The notes under the pieces were generated by a model. It was given only the letters and a program-made list of their open reading frames with translations. It searched no databases and had not been told where the DNA came from. The position numbers were made by a program, and so were the translations under genes. Below are positions 1 through 9,183 of a stretch of DNA of 33,745 bases, one piece after another; the stretch's first letter is position 1; the number at the start of each line of letters is the position of its first letter. The stretch is taken from contig JACPDF010000012.1 in the NCBI GenBank assembly GCA_016184145.1, positions 1 through 33,745 on the forward strand, in the 5' to 3' direction. The stretch is from Candidatus Woesearchaeota archaeon. GTDB lineage: Archaea > Nanobdellota > Nanobdellia > Woesearchaeales > GW2011-AR4.

Positions 1-5
1 TAAAA

Positions 6-139
6 GAAAATCCCACCACTAAGGCTGGTGAGACATACCACGTCCCTATACTGAGCGTAGCGAAGTATAGGGTTGTGGTAGGTCGAACGAGGACAAAGCA
101 AAGCTTTGTCCGACAGCCATTGGTAGTGGTGGGATTTTC
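6..139. repeat. Four-stem palindromic element (structured RNA or DNA)
   Basis: A perfect 15-bp outer stem pairs 6-20 with 125-139. Inside it are a short stem (23-27 with 114-118), an imperfect stem (32-41 with 75-84) that encloses a perfect 9-bp hairpin (44-52 with 64-72), and a separate perfect 9-bp hairpin with a 3-nt loop (91-99 with 103-111). The layout is cloverleaf-like. It lies about 45 nt beyond the last stop codon of the minus-strand surface operon, so it could end or protect that transcript, or be a small mobile palindromic element. I see no tRNA or rRNA signature, and no coding region is supported here. Confidence 0.6.
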
Positions 140-184
140 ATACGCATAAAAATAAAGTGAGCAGTAAAAACGTGATAGCATATG

Positions 185-910
185 TCAAGAAGCTGAAGTA
201 GTACTACCCTCTCCGTAAAACCTATCGTTTTGTTTGGCAATATTAATTCTTCCAGCAATTGTCAAATGACCAGTGGAGTCAGCAAACTCCGAACAGCTTG
301 TAACAAGCGGGACTAGTCCTTTTTTAACATCATTATATTTAACGACTAATTTATCTATTGCATCCTCTATAGCTGGAAGATTCTCTGTTGTTTTGACGGT
401 TTCTCCTCCAATTGTACAAAGTGTCCGATTGGGGCCAGCCGCAAGTGGCTGTAAAATAATTTCTTTAAGATTGGGATACTTAATGCGAATAGTATCAATT
501 GCCTTATCAACAATCTCCTCATATGTGCCTGCCGTACGAGTATTGGCTGGTGATTTTCCAATTGTAAGGATAATGCGCTCAATCTGGCTGTATGTTCTTA
601 CTATTTTATCTGTGCCAGGAGTAACAGGATTATTCCAAATTTTAAAATTAGGATCTTGCCAGTTCATGTAACCAGAACCTGTCTCAATACGTGCCTGCCA
701 ATTATTAAGCGTTAAGTAAGGAAACCATTGTATAGTTTGGCTTTGACCAAGAATTTCAGTTGGCATTGCAGATGTTAATGACGAAGGAGTAGGTGTTGGC
801 GTCATTACAACTTCCTTTTGATTAAAAATTACTGTGCACCCCAGTAACAAAACAGACACTAGTAAAAACAAGGAAATATATAGTACTATCCTACTGCATC
901 GTATCCGCAT
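185..910 (-). CDS. Lipoprotein with SGNH/GDSL hydrolase-like motifs
   Basis: A 241-aa protein. Residues 1-24 form a lipoprotein signal peptide with lipobox LLGC (Cys25), so the mature protein is probably lipid-anchored on the outer face of the membrane. A short Thr/Pro-rich linker follows. The rest resembles SGNH esterases: GQS at 55-57 sits where block I (GDS) is expected, LTIGKS (115-120) resembles the GxND region, and D211...H215 resembles the terminal Asp/His block. Several motifs deviate from the consensus, so activity is uncertain. The start at 910 is chosen because it gives a clean signal peptide; upstream in-frame codons would run antisense-like through the previous gene. It overlaps the end of the upstream gene by 20 nt. 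Seven of eleven Arg codons are CGN, unlike the AGR-only native genes, which suggests transfer. Confidence 0.7.
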   Translation of the reverse strand: MRIRCSRIVLYISLFLLVSVLLLGCTVIFNQKEVVMTPTPTPSSLTSAMPTEILGQSQTIQWFPYLTLNNWQARIETGSGYMNWQDPNFKIWNNPVTPGTDKIVRTYSQIERIILTIGKSPANTRTAGTYEEIVDKAIDTIRIKYPNLKEIILQPLAAGPNRTLCTIGGETVKTTENLPAIEDAIDKLVVKYNDVKKGLVPLVTSCSEFADSTGHLTIAGRINIAKQNDRFYGEGSTTSAS

Positions 911-2909
911 ACTGGTTAAAATCTTTAAATATAGCATCCCATTCCCCCCCGGCGCCGTTTGGAGCAGGTTTAAATTCATATTCCCACGGCTCAATATAAC
1001 GAAGGCCAATCTCCTTTGCTTGAGTAAAGACCGTGCCGTAATCATTGTTTTGAAATCGCGTGGTTTCATCAGAGCGGCCAATGACCTGTCCGTAAATATC
1101 GCCAGGGTAAGCTTTGAGAACATCAATAATGCTTGATTGATAGTTAGTCTTGCCAGATATCCACCACATGGCAGCCCCAACTCTATGACCGAGAGAGGCG
1201 TCATTCCAAAGGTCGTTGATAATGCGGCTTGGAACGGTTGAACCGCCATTAATCTCATGCACCTCAAAGGCGATGGCTTTCGTTGGAAACGCATTGGCAA
1301 AGTTCTTGGCCGTCTGTTTGCCAGCTTCTACCCACTTGTCATCCGTGTAGCCGGCATTTTTTAAGGTCGTCATATCCACATACGAAAGATGCCCTTCAAT
1401 ACCATTGGCGGTCATTTGAGAGACATACACAAGTTTGAGCGAGGCATCGCTTCCATATTTATTTCCCAAGGCCTGAGCCAGTTGGTTTAATCTGTCCTGC
1501 ACGGTTGCGTCCCAGAATAGTGGTAATCGGTAACTAGTAGTACCCCTAAACAAATAGGTGATATATGGAGCCTTAAGAGTGTCCATGAGCCAAGCGGGGC
1601 TACCTGGGCCACCGGCACCAACAGCAAGAGAATAGGATTTGCCAGCGTTCTTTACGGCTGTCACTTGTTGGTCAATCTTGGAAAAGTCAAAGACACCTGG
1701 CGTTGGTTCAATATCGCTCCAAAGGGCACGGACAAGAACTCCGCGCACCTCCGAATGAGATAGAACACCAGTACTCCCTGCGCCAGAGCTCGAGAAAATT
1801 CCCGTTGGTTTAATAATTTGACTGGTCGGTGGTGGGGTTGTAAAAGTAAAATCATCAGAGGTAGCTAGATTTCCAGATGCATCTTTTGATTTCACACGGT
1901 AGTGATAAAGAGTCCCTGCAGTAAGACCAGTGAGAGTAACTGAGTGGCTTGTCACCAAAGTCATGACCTCAGAAGTCAAAGTACCATAAGAAATTGTAAG
2001 CCCGTATTCTATTTGAGAAGTAGCAGGCTCACCTGTGTTCCATGGTATAGTAGCGCTTGATGACGTGATGCCTGTTGCAGTAACACTAGATATGACTGGT
2101 GGTGTTGCATCAATAGTAGAAGCAACAGAAAATGTAATAACATAATCATTTGAATTTGCATTTCCAGTTGCATCTTGACATCTTGCATAATAGCTGTATG
2201 TTCTTCCATTAACTAACCCAGAAATTACAGTTGAGTGTGCTGCGCCACCAGTTGTTGAAAATGTGTTAGGCATTGAAGCATAAGCAACATTTGGTGTTGT
2301 AGAATATTTGCAATTTGCATTTTCATCTGTTGTTACTCTCAATGTTGTTGAAGTTGTGCCAGCTGGTGATATTCCTGTTGGTTGGCCGTTTGAGAGTGTA
2401 GGTGGGGTTGTTGGAGTTGGTGAAGGAGTGGGTTTAGACTGAGGAGAAATTGATGTGTGATCTCCCATGCCTTCCATCCTGAGCTTTATCTTTCCTTCTA
2501 TTGCTGGAACGCAGAACAAATCTTCTGCAGATGATATCTTTCCTGCAAAAAATGATTCCTTAACATTGCCGCTTATCAGAAAAACATTCTTATCCAGGCC
2601 TGAATTCACGCTGTCTTCTATTATGGGGTATTTTGTGCCTGAAAGGCTAGGCATACTGGGAAAATTCCTTACAAAGCATACTGCGTTAATATTGTCCGGG
2701 ACTGTAAACTGCTTTACTTTCACGCTTCCAAAATCTAAAGATAAAGTCTTTATTGTATTCTGCAAGTCATTCTTGAACTGTATGTAAGAGACCTGGTCTG
2801 TCTTTTCATTGAAAGCTGATATTGTCCTGTAACCATAGAACAACAGGAAGGATACGAGAAGCAGAGTAACGAGGTAAATAAATACCTGCCCTATCATTTG
2901 CCCTTTCAT
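891..2909 (-). CDS. Pilin-anchored FN3 / glycoside hydrolase-like fusion protein
   Basis: A 672-aa protein. Residues 1-30 look like an archaeal pilin-type or N-terminal membrane anchor (MKGQMIGQVF followed by a long hydrophobic helix). Residues 31-150 are a pseudopilin-like ectodomain and 155-180 a Ser/Thr/Pro linker. Residues 181-262 and 268-358 are two fibronectin type III-like domains. Residues 385-672 resemble a TIM-barrel glycoside hydrolase of the GH42/GH-A type, with a first strand ending VRALWSDIEPTPGVFDFSKI and candidate acidic residues E505 and E549; the catalytic pair is not certain. The start overlaps the upstream stop by 4 nt (ATGA). Arginine codons change along the gene: residues 1-243 use AGR in 6 of 6, while residues 338-637 use CGN in 8 of 11. 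This suggests a foreign 3' part was fused onto a native pilin gene. Family assignment of the barrel is an inference. Confidence 0.75.
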   Translation of the reverse strand: MKGQMIGQVFIYLVTLLLVSFLLFYGYRTISAFNEKTDQVSYIQFKNDLQNTIKTLSLDFGSVKVKQFTVPDNINAVCFVRNFPSMPSLSGTKYPIIEDSVNSGLDKNVFLISGNVKESFFAGKISSAEDLFCVPAIEGKIKLRMEGMGDHTSISPQSKPTPSPTPTTPPTLSNGQPTGISPAGTTSTTLRVTTDENANCKYSTTPNVAYASMPNTFSTTGGAAHSTVISGLVNGRTYSYYARCQDATGNANSNDYVITFSVASTIDATPPVISSVTATGITSSSATIPWNTGEPATSQIEYGLTISYGTLTSEVMTLVTSHSVTLTGLTAGTLYHYRVKSKDASGNLATSDDFTFTTPPPTSQIIKPTGIFSSSGAGSTGVLSHSEVRGVLVRALWSDIEPTPGVFDFSKIDQQVTAVKNAGKSYSLAVGAGGPGSPAWLMDTLKAPYITYLFRGTTSYRLPLFWDATVQDRLNQLAQALGNKYGSDASLKLVYVSQMTANGIEGHLSYVDMTTLKNAGYTDDKWVEAGKQTAKNFANAFPTKAIAFEVHEINGGSTVPSRIINDLWNDASLGHRVGAAMWWISGKTNYQSSIIDVLKAYPGDIYGQVIGRSDETTRFQNNDYGTVFTQAKEIGLRYIEPWEYEFKPAPNGAGGEWDAIFKDFNQYADTMQ

Positions 2910-5900
2910 CTTCTGCCTGATCTCCTGGGGGTTTTTCTTTTTTTTGATATTTTCCTGTGTTTTTTTGCGGATTTCCCAGCGCTTGTAGGCTTTTTTTTAG
3001 TCCTTCCTTCCTTGGCTTTTCGTGATATCAGTTTTAATCTGGCAAAAACATCTTCTTTTTCATGCTTTGGGGGTGCTTTCTCTGCAATATTTTCCTTTGG
3101 TTTTGAAATTAGCTGCTTTTCTGTCTGCTTTTGCCCTTTGCCACCTTCAAAAGCCTCAAACAATTTTTGCCTTTCGCCTTCCTTTTCCTCTTCTCTTCTT
3201 TTGAAAGCCTCTATCGGCTTCTTTGCAGGCGGCAAAGGTCTTCTTTGCATGAACCTTGGCATAATCACTTGAGCAGCTGCTGGTTTTGGCTTGTTTGCAT
3301 AGTTTTTATAATAATAATAGGCCCCATAGCTTCCTCCTATAAGAATCGCTATCAAAACCAATATTAGAATAATTGTGCCAAAAATGCCCTTTGGCTTGCT
3401 TAAAGGATCTAGAGGATCTGTGCCTTTGTCAATCTCTTTTTTATCGCTGGCTCCATCCCCGTCTGTATCCGCATTATTTGGGTCTGTCCTGTAGGTATAT
3501 TCCTGCAGGTTTGTAAGTCCGTCTTTGTCAAAATCTGCTTCAGCGTCTGATGGGTCATTTGGGTCAAGACCTTGCTGCAGCTCCCATTTGTCAGGTATTC
3601 CGTCTTTATCAGTATCTTTTTCTTCTTTTTCAGCCTGCTTTTCCGAGCATTTTCCTGCTGTGCATGCAAGACCAAACTGGCAATCAGAGCCCAAGGAACA
3701 GCTGTTTCCTAACTGGCATTTTACCGGGCATGCCCCTCCGCAGTCTATATCAGTTTCTGTGCCTGTCAGAGATCCATCACTACAAGCCTCGGATTCTGAA
3801 CATGTCCCAAAAGAGCATGAGCCAGATGAGCAGTCAAAATCAATATTGCATTTCCTGCTATTCTCGCATTTTTTGCAATTATTCCCGCCACAGTCTACGT
3901 CTGACTCGTCTTGGTTTTTGACATTATCGGTGCATGTAGCTGCAGTGCATAGATTGTCTTCATTACAAAAACCAGAGGAGCAATCTATGTTTTCAATACA
4001 CATTTTTCCTCCTGCGCACAAATCACATGCGCCGCCACAGTCTATATCAGTTTCCTGCGGATCTTTTATATTGTTGGTGCAGTTAGTGGGCTTCAGGCTT
4101 GGGTCTATTGAAATTCCATCGCTTTCCATGACGCCACTCAAAAGACCCACAATGTTCTTTGCCCTTACCCTGAAGAAATATTTTGATCCTGGCAATAAAT
4201 TAAGACTTGAATTTTTCTTTGTTACCCACACCCATTCGTTCTGTGCAAAGCTTGTTGTCCAGTTGATTACGGTATTTAGTGTTCCGAATTCCTCCAGAGC
4301 GTAATCATAGGAACTTACTCTCGTCTCATTATCATTTCCAAGCCATTTTGCCCTAAGCTGGTCGGTGCGCCATGTGAAATCCGGGTTTTCTGGCAGAGTG
4401 CTTGTGTCATCTACAAGAACCATGAGTGGAGGGGTTGTGTCAATAGTAAATCCTATCATCAATGGTTCGGACCATTCCTGGAGAAACTGGTCTTTGCAAA
4501 TGACGTAATAAGTGTAGCTTCCTGGAGCCAAAACCAATTCTTTGGTGTGGGAATAAGATGGTGGCCCCATAAGGGTGCCTTCGCTCACACTAGGATCGTT
4601 GCTGCTGTACTTGCACTGTGATTTTTTGTTTGTTTCTATTGCGAGAGTTATTGATGTTGTGTTGCTGTAAGCTGGGGTGTGGCTTAATATTTTAATTGGG
4701 AGTGTTATGTCAGAGCTGAAGGCTATCTGTTTAGTGTCAGAAATTAACCCGGATTTGGATTTGCATGCTACAAAATAGGAATATGACCCGTCTTCCTGGA
4801 CTGTTATTTCCTGCATATTTACTCTGCTGAATGAATTATTAACAAAGCCCGGGAATCCCCCTTCCATAAGCCCAAAATCATTTGAATTTGTGCTGTATTT
4901 GCATATTGACTCTTTGTCTGCCTCAACTTTCAATGTGGTTGCCCTTGGGATCTCCACTATAGGATTCGGAAATGCAAATGCGTTATTTATTTTCGGCTTC
5001 TCTGTATCCACACTCAAGTCAAATACCGATATTGTCTGCCCCTGCAAGGGATCGTTGCATCTTACATACAGTTTGTGCACGCTTCTGTCTCCTGAACGGA
5101 TGGCATTGAAAGAGGCTAATTTGTGCTCTGTGCCGCCAGAAGAATCAAATCTGATCATAAAGTCAAATTCTAAATTAGCATCAAGGCTGTGCCTGCACGT
5201 TGCGTCATTGTCAGTTCCGACGACAAGGTCAAAGGTAAAAAGAGGAGCTACTCCAAAAGGAGGGCTTATCAATCTTATTTCCAATGGGTTGGAGTTTACT
5301 ATGAAGCCTGATTCCGCCATCAGGGGATTTCCTGCAAAGTCCCTGGCATTTATGGTTATTTTTTTGTTTCCGTCGGCAATTGTTATTGCTGCCGTATACA
5401 CTATTTTGTCTGTTGTCGTGAAATTGCCAGTCCAGTCCTGCCCGTCTATTGCTATCCTATCTATGTTTACTTTCTTGTTAAATTTTATGGTTATTGTGAC
5501 GGGCAAGGAATCTATCACCGTATTTTCTGCAGGAGTTATAGAGACAATCTTTGGAATTTGATCATCAACTACTATATCTGCCTTGAAGACACTATCCATA
5601 AAAATCCCCTTATCATTCTTGGCATTAAGCTCAAAGATATATTCCCCTGGATTTATCGGCGTCTGGAATGTAAATTCGGCAGTTTTGCCAAGGTTGCTTG
5701 TAAAATCCGGTATTACTGCTATTTCTGTGCCTTTCACTAAAAGGCGCGCGCTTGTTACTATAGCATTTTCAAAAAACTCTACTTTTATAACGGGATTTTT
5801 TGAGTTTGTGTAGTATATATTATCAACAAGTTTTCCGTCGGTTATGTTAAATGTGAAGACAATTGGACCGGAAGAGCCGCTTTGGGCTGTTATCTCTACT

Positions 5901-7924
5901 GTCTTTACCTTGCCTATATTTTTTGCAGGGTCCTGGGGATAATACCTTATGATATTGGTCCCTTGGCCAAGTTCCAAAAGCTTTTCCCCGGTCAGTGTGT
6001 CAAAGAGATATAGGTTGCTTATTATGATGTTATAGCCATTGGTGAATTTCTGGTACGGGTGCCCTGTGCTTCCGCAAGGCTCTTTGCAAAGATATGTCTT
6101 ATAGTCATTTGTTGTTCTCCTTGTAAGGCTTCCCTTGCTGCTTACCTTGTCAAGTATCTCTATTGAGAGTGATTTATACATGCCGCGGTCTATTATTGGG
6201 GCTATAGTTGCATTTGGGGCAAAAACATCCTGCTCGCATTCTGAAGAAGCACAGTCAGCATCATTGTCCGTGTCTGCGTTCTTTTTGCACACTCCGCTAA
6301 AGCTCTGGCATATTTTTAAATTGCATTTATTTGCAACATTATTTATTATATTATTGAACTCATCATGCTGCAAGTTTGTATTGCTGCAGTCTTCGGGGAG
6401 CAGACTAGTGCATGCAATATCGTTGCAGTTTAATGCTTTTTGCCCGTCGTAATAGCATATGCTTGATGGGGTTGAGAGCTTGTCTGCCTTGTCCTTGGTG
6501 CACTGTTCAAAAACTACGCTTGTTGCTTCAGAGCTTTCAAGGCCTTCTGTGCCTGCGCTGTCACACCACTGGCAGTTGTCTGCATTTTGATTGAGGCAAA
6601 CTCCTGTCCCGAGCTCGTCTGATATGGGCTGCCATGCGCAGTTTACCGCATTGCAATTGTTTTTTTCGCAGCTTTCCCTTGACTTGTAGTCATAACATGA
6701 CATCCCCGGATCGCATGCAAAGCAAGAATCAACAGTTGAAATAGACCTGTCATAGAAGCAATACTTATTGTCCTCACAGCTGCTTCTAGTGAAAAACAGC
6801 CCGAACAAATTTGCCTCATCCGGGGTGCAAGAAGATTTTTCAACACAAACAGGGTTGTTGTTTGATATGACACACACCTGGTTGGCATTGCAAACCGTCC
6901 CCTCTATGCCCAAGACATTGGCATCATTGCATAAAAATGCCCTGTTCAGCTTTCCAGAGAAAGTGCTTCTTACATTCTCAAGGAAATTCTGGGTGGAGAA
7001 GCCAGCAAAATTCCTTATAAGATAGTCCTTGTACTGGTTGTAATAGGATTCATGTATGCAGAAATTGTTATTGTCTAACCTGTTCCAGCACTCAAGGTTT
7101 CCAATCGATGCTGTTGCGGTTGCCGTGGGCTTTGCCGTCTGTATGCTGAATGTTGATTCTATTTTGTATGTATAGGTCATATCAAATTTAAGGGAATCAT
7201 CTTCATCAATGAAAATATTTTGAGCCGAAGTTCCGACCAAGGAAAAGTCTGCGCAATTTGTTCCTGCGCACCTATAAATATTATTAGAGACTAAACTGGA
7301 GGCGCATTCATTCTGCCAGCTTAGCCCTATTTTTTTCTGGCCTTTTAAAGGCATAGCTTTCATATTTGTTATTTTTGGTACATAGCTTATGCTGTCGCAA
7401 TCCGCTCCTGAGACCGCAAGGCATGTGCCTCCACTCTCAGCAGTATCAGAGAGGCTTCCACATCCTGAATCAACAGGGAAATCAGCGCATCCATTGCCAT
7501 CATTGTCCGTCATATCATTGCATTGAGGTATATTGCACACTGCATTGCAGTCAGTTTCTCCTGGATGGAATGTTGTACCTGTGCCTGTGCATTGCGCCTG
7601 CGTCTTTATTTGCGAGCTTATATCATAGCAGCAGCATCCCTGCGTGCATTCATTTACCGCATCGCATGACTGCCCTGAAAAAAAGAAATTGCTTACACAA
7701 TTATCGTAATTCTGAGGTCCGGATGAAGAAGTGTCGTAATAGCTTGGGTTAGTGTTTTCCGGCTTGGGGCAGCACTCTGATAGTATAGAAAGCCTTTCTG
7801 TGGAGCATGCTAAAGCGCCTGCGCCAGGGTTTACGCAGCAGCCAACATTACTATCCTGCGCAGCGGTAAGTATAGGAAAAATTATCATCAAAGTTGCAAA
7901 GAGCAAGATTTTGTTGTGTTGCAT
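2906..7924 (-). CDS. Giant Cys-rich surface protein with TSP3 repeats, TM helix and basic tail
   Basis: A 1672-aa protein, probably exported and anchored near its C terminus. Residues 1-22 are a signal peptide. Residues 28-580 are very Cys-rich. Residues about 780-1275 carry several FN3/Ig-like segments, including CKYSSND-type motifs typical of DPANN surface proteins. Residues 1282-1426 hold three tandem Cys repeats, each with the motif DxDCGG. Residues 1437-1503 carry TSP3-type calcium-binding repeats (DTDKDGIPDKWE, DFDKDGLTNLQEY, DTDGDGASDKKE). A single TM helix lies at about 1514-1540. The last ~130 residues are Lys/Arg-rich and predicted cytoplasmic. The start overlaps the upstream stop by one base (TGATG), and the end overlaps the next start by 4 nt. 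The many disulphide candidates suggest a structural or adhesion role. No enzyme domain was recognised. Confidence 0.85.
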   Translation of the reverse strand: MQHNKILLFATLMIIFPILTAAQDSNVGCCVNPGAGALACSTERLSILSECCPKPENTNPSYYDTSSSGPQNYDNCVSNFFFSGQSCDAVNECTQGCCCYDISSQIKTQAQCTGTGTTFHPGETDCNAVCNIPQCNDMTDNDGNGCADFPVDSGCGSLSDTAESGGTCLAVSGADCDSISYVPKITNMKAMPLKGQKKIGLSWQNECASSLVSNNIYRCAGTNCADFSLVGTSAQNIFIDEDDSLKFDMTYTYKIESTFSIQTAKPTATATASIGNLECWNRLDNNNFCIHESYYNQYKDYLIRNFAGFSTQNFLENVRSTFSGKLNRAFLCNDANVLGIEGTVCNANQVCVISNNNPVCVEKSSCTPDEANLFGLFFTRSSCEDNKYCFYDRSISTVDSCFACDPGMSCYDYKSRESCEKNNCNAVNCAWQPISDELGTGVCLNQNADNCQWCDSAGTEGLESSEATSVVFEQCTKDKADKLSTPSSICYYDGQKALNCNDIACTSLLPEDCSNTNLQHDEFNNIINNVANKCNLKICQSFSGVCKKNADTDNDADCASSECEQDVFAPNATIAPIIDRGMYKSLSIEILDKVSSKGSLTRRTTNDYKTYLCKEPCGSTGHPYQKFTNGYNIIISNLYLFDTLTGEKLLELGQGTNIIRYYPQDPAKNIGKVKTVEITAQSGSSGPIVFTFNITDGKLVDNIYYTNSKNPVIKVEFFENAIVTSARLLVKGTEIAVIPDFTSNLGKTAEFTFQTPINPGEYIFELNAKNDKGIFMDSVFKADIVVDDQIPKIVSITPAENTVIDSLPVTITIKFNKKVNIDRIAIDGQDWTGNFTTTDKIVYTAAITIADGNKKITINARDFAGNPLMAESGFIVNSNPLEIRLISPPFGVAPLFTFDLVVGTDNDATCRHSLDANLEFDFMIRFDSSGGTEHKLASFNAIRSGDRSVHKLYVRCNDPLQGQTISVFDLSVDTEKPKINNAFAFPNPIVEIPRATTLKVEADKESICKYSTNSNDFGLMEGGFPGFVNNSFSRVNMQEITVQEDGSYSYFVACKSKSGLISDTKQIAFSSDITLPIKILSHTPAYSNTTSITLAIETNKKSQCKYSSNDPSVSEGTLMGPPSYSHTKELVLAPGSYTYYVICKDQFLQEWSEPLMIGFTIDTTPPLMVLVDDTSTLPENPDFTWRTDQLRAKWLGNDNETRVSSYDYALEEFGTLNTVINWTTSFAQNEWVWVTKKNSSLNLLPGSKYFFRVRAKNIVGLLSGVMESDGISIDPSLKPTNCTNNIKDPQETDIDCGGACDLCAGGKMCIENIDCSSGFCNEDNLCTAATCTDNVKNQDESDVDCGGNNCKKCENSRKCNIDFDCSSGSCSFGTCSESEACSDGSLTGTETDIDCGGACPVKCQLGNSCSLGSDCQFGLACTAGKCSEKQAEKEEKDTDKDGIPDKWELQQGLDPNDPSDAEADFDKDGLTNLQEYTYRTDPNNADTDGDGASDKKEIDKGTDPLDPLSKPKGIFGTIILILVLIAILIGGSYGAYYYYKNYANKPKPAAAQVIMPRFMQRRPLPPAKKPIEAFKRREEEKEGERQKLFEAFEGGKGQKQTEKQLISKPKENIAEKAPPKHEKEDVFARLKLISRKAKEGRTKKKPTSAGKSAKKHRKISKKRKTPRRSGRR

Positions 7925-9183
7925 CAGCTACTTTCCCTCAATACCTTTATTATTTGATAATCCTCTACTTCATTGTCTGTTACACTAACCTTAAAATTTA
8001 TGCTTGGAAACAATAATGTGACTGGAGGCTCCGGCGTTATAGAAAATGATTCACTAGTTATTAAATCTTCATCAGAGTCAAGGGCAATAAGTTCTTGAGG
8101 GCCTAACAAAGTTTCCTTTGTTACTATTGTGAATTCCCCCTCTTCGTCAAGAGCAGGAAGCGAGATTTCTTCAGGCGCTAAGTAAAACAATGCCGGGTTC
8201 CTGTTCTTTCTGGCAAAATAATATTTGTACGGCTGATTGTCAAGGGATGAATCCTTATCGGTGATTATTATCAAGTCATCATTATTATGCGCATCTTTCT
8301 TTAGTTCTACATCAAAAGAACTTATGGTATTATTAAGGATATTAAACTTTATGTCGCCTATATCAGATTCTATCAGATTGCTTATGAAATTATGCAGTTT
8401 CCCCAGCCTGACTTTATGCCTTACTAAAAAATCATTTAATGATGTCTTTTCCCCGCTGACAAGATTTTCTATGACCATATCATATCTCATCCTGAACACA
8501 ACATCATTCTCATTTATACCAACATTTACTTCTTTTTTTCCCTTTATGACAGATATTCCTTGGTTCTCAAATATGGAAAAATCAAGACATTTGTCTATAT
8601 TGTTTTCTGTGTAAGATATAAGCTGCTGCTGCATGGAATTCTGGCCAAATGAGCTGTTAATCGGGGGGAAATTATTAAAACCGAATGCACTTTTGCCTTG
8701 GAAGGTTTCTGCGGCTTTACTTTCATCTGTGTATGGAAATGTTTTCCATGGATAACTGGGTATTGATGGCATGTATTCCCTAACAGGAAATCTTGGCTTT
8801 AGTATATCATAGATAACTTTTGAATTATCATTTTTTATGAAGAAAATCCCTTCATCAGTGCCAGGATAGTCTACTAAAAGCCCTCCTTGGCTTCTGAACA
8901 GATAGCCGCCTTGCTGCCCCAGGAGCTTAAGGCCATTTTTTGATGTTACAGAAAGGCATTCTGTTACAAAGTTTTTCACAGGCTGGACATCAAAAGAGGC
9001 TTCCTTTACATCAACAGTCTCCTGCTTAGATACTTTCTTGGAAGCATACCTGGCCACAAGAATCAAGGATACAGCAACCATCACCATGACTATACCTATT
9101 ATTAGGAATATTGTGATCTGGGTTTTTTTTTGTAGTTTAGAGTTAGCTTTCATCTCCACCTCTTTTTTAAAAATTGACGGCAT
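7924..9183 (-). CDS. Pilin-like single-pass membrane protein, DPANN surface type
   Basis: A 419-aa protein. A basic N terminus is followed by KKTQITIFLIIGIVMVM (residues 19-35) in a single hydrophobic helix to about residue 44, the arrangement of archaeal class III (pilin-like) signal sequences. The remaining ~370 residues are a predicted extracellular domain without a recognised family. The listed start overlaps the upstream stop by one base (TAATG). An alternative Met11 start at 9153 follows a GAGGTG Shine-Dalgarno-like stretch only 3 nt away and gives a shorter basic tip; it is plausible. The position between two Cys-rich exported proteins suggests they form one surface structure. Function unknown. 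Confidence 0.75.
   Translation of the reverse strand: MPSIFKKEVEMKANSKLQKKTQITIFLIIGIVMVMVAVSLILVARYASKKVSKQETVDVKEASFDVQPVKNFVTECLSVTSKNGLKLLGQQGGYLFRSQGGLLVDYPGTDEGIFFIKNDNSKVIYDILKPRFPVREYMPSIPSYPWKTFPYTDESKAAETFQGKSAFGFNNFPPINSSFGQNSMQQQLISYTENNIDKCLDFSIFENQGISVIKGKKEVNVGINENDVVFRMRYDMVIENLVSGEKTSLNDFLVRHKVRLGKLHNFISNLIESDIGDIKFNILNNTISSFDVELKKDAHNNDDLIIITDKDSSLDNQPYKYYFARKNRNPALFYLAPEEISLPALDEEGEFTIVTKETLLGPQELIALDSDEDLITSESFSITPEPPVTLLFPSINFKVSVTDNEVEDYQIIKVLRESS

Noticed and set aside
6-139. A tRNA gene, suggested by the cloverleaf-like shape
   Set aside because: No acceptor CCA context, T-loop or D-loop consensus, and the stems have the wrong sizes.
46-258. A short minus-strand frame over the structured element
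   Set aside because: It overlaps the palindromic element and the end of the lipoprotein gene, with no family and no start signal.
908-1300. Upstream extension of the lipoprotein frame to 1300
   Set aside because: The extra 130 residues overlap the glycosidase domain in another frame and would bury the signal peptide in the interior.
3525-4304. A 259-codon plus-strand open frame opposite the giant surface protein
   Set aside because: It mirrors the Cys-repeat region of the real gene, is Ser/Pro/His-rich without any family, and has no promoter or ribosome site.
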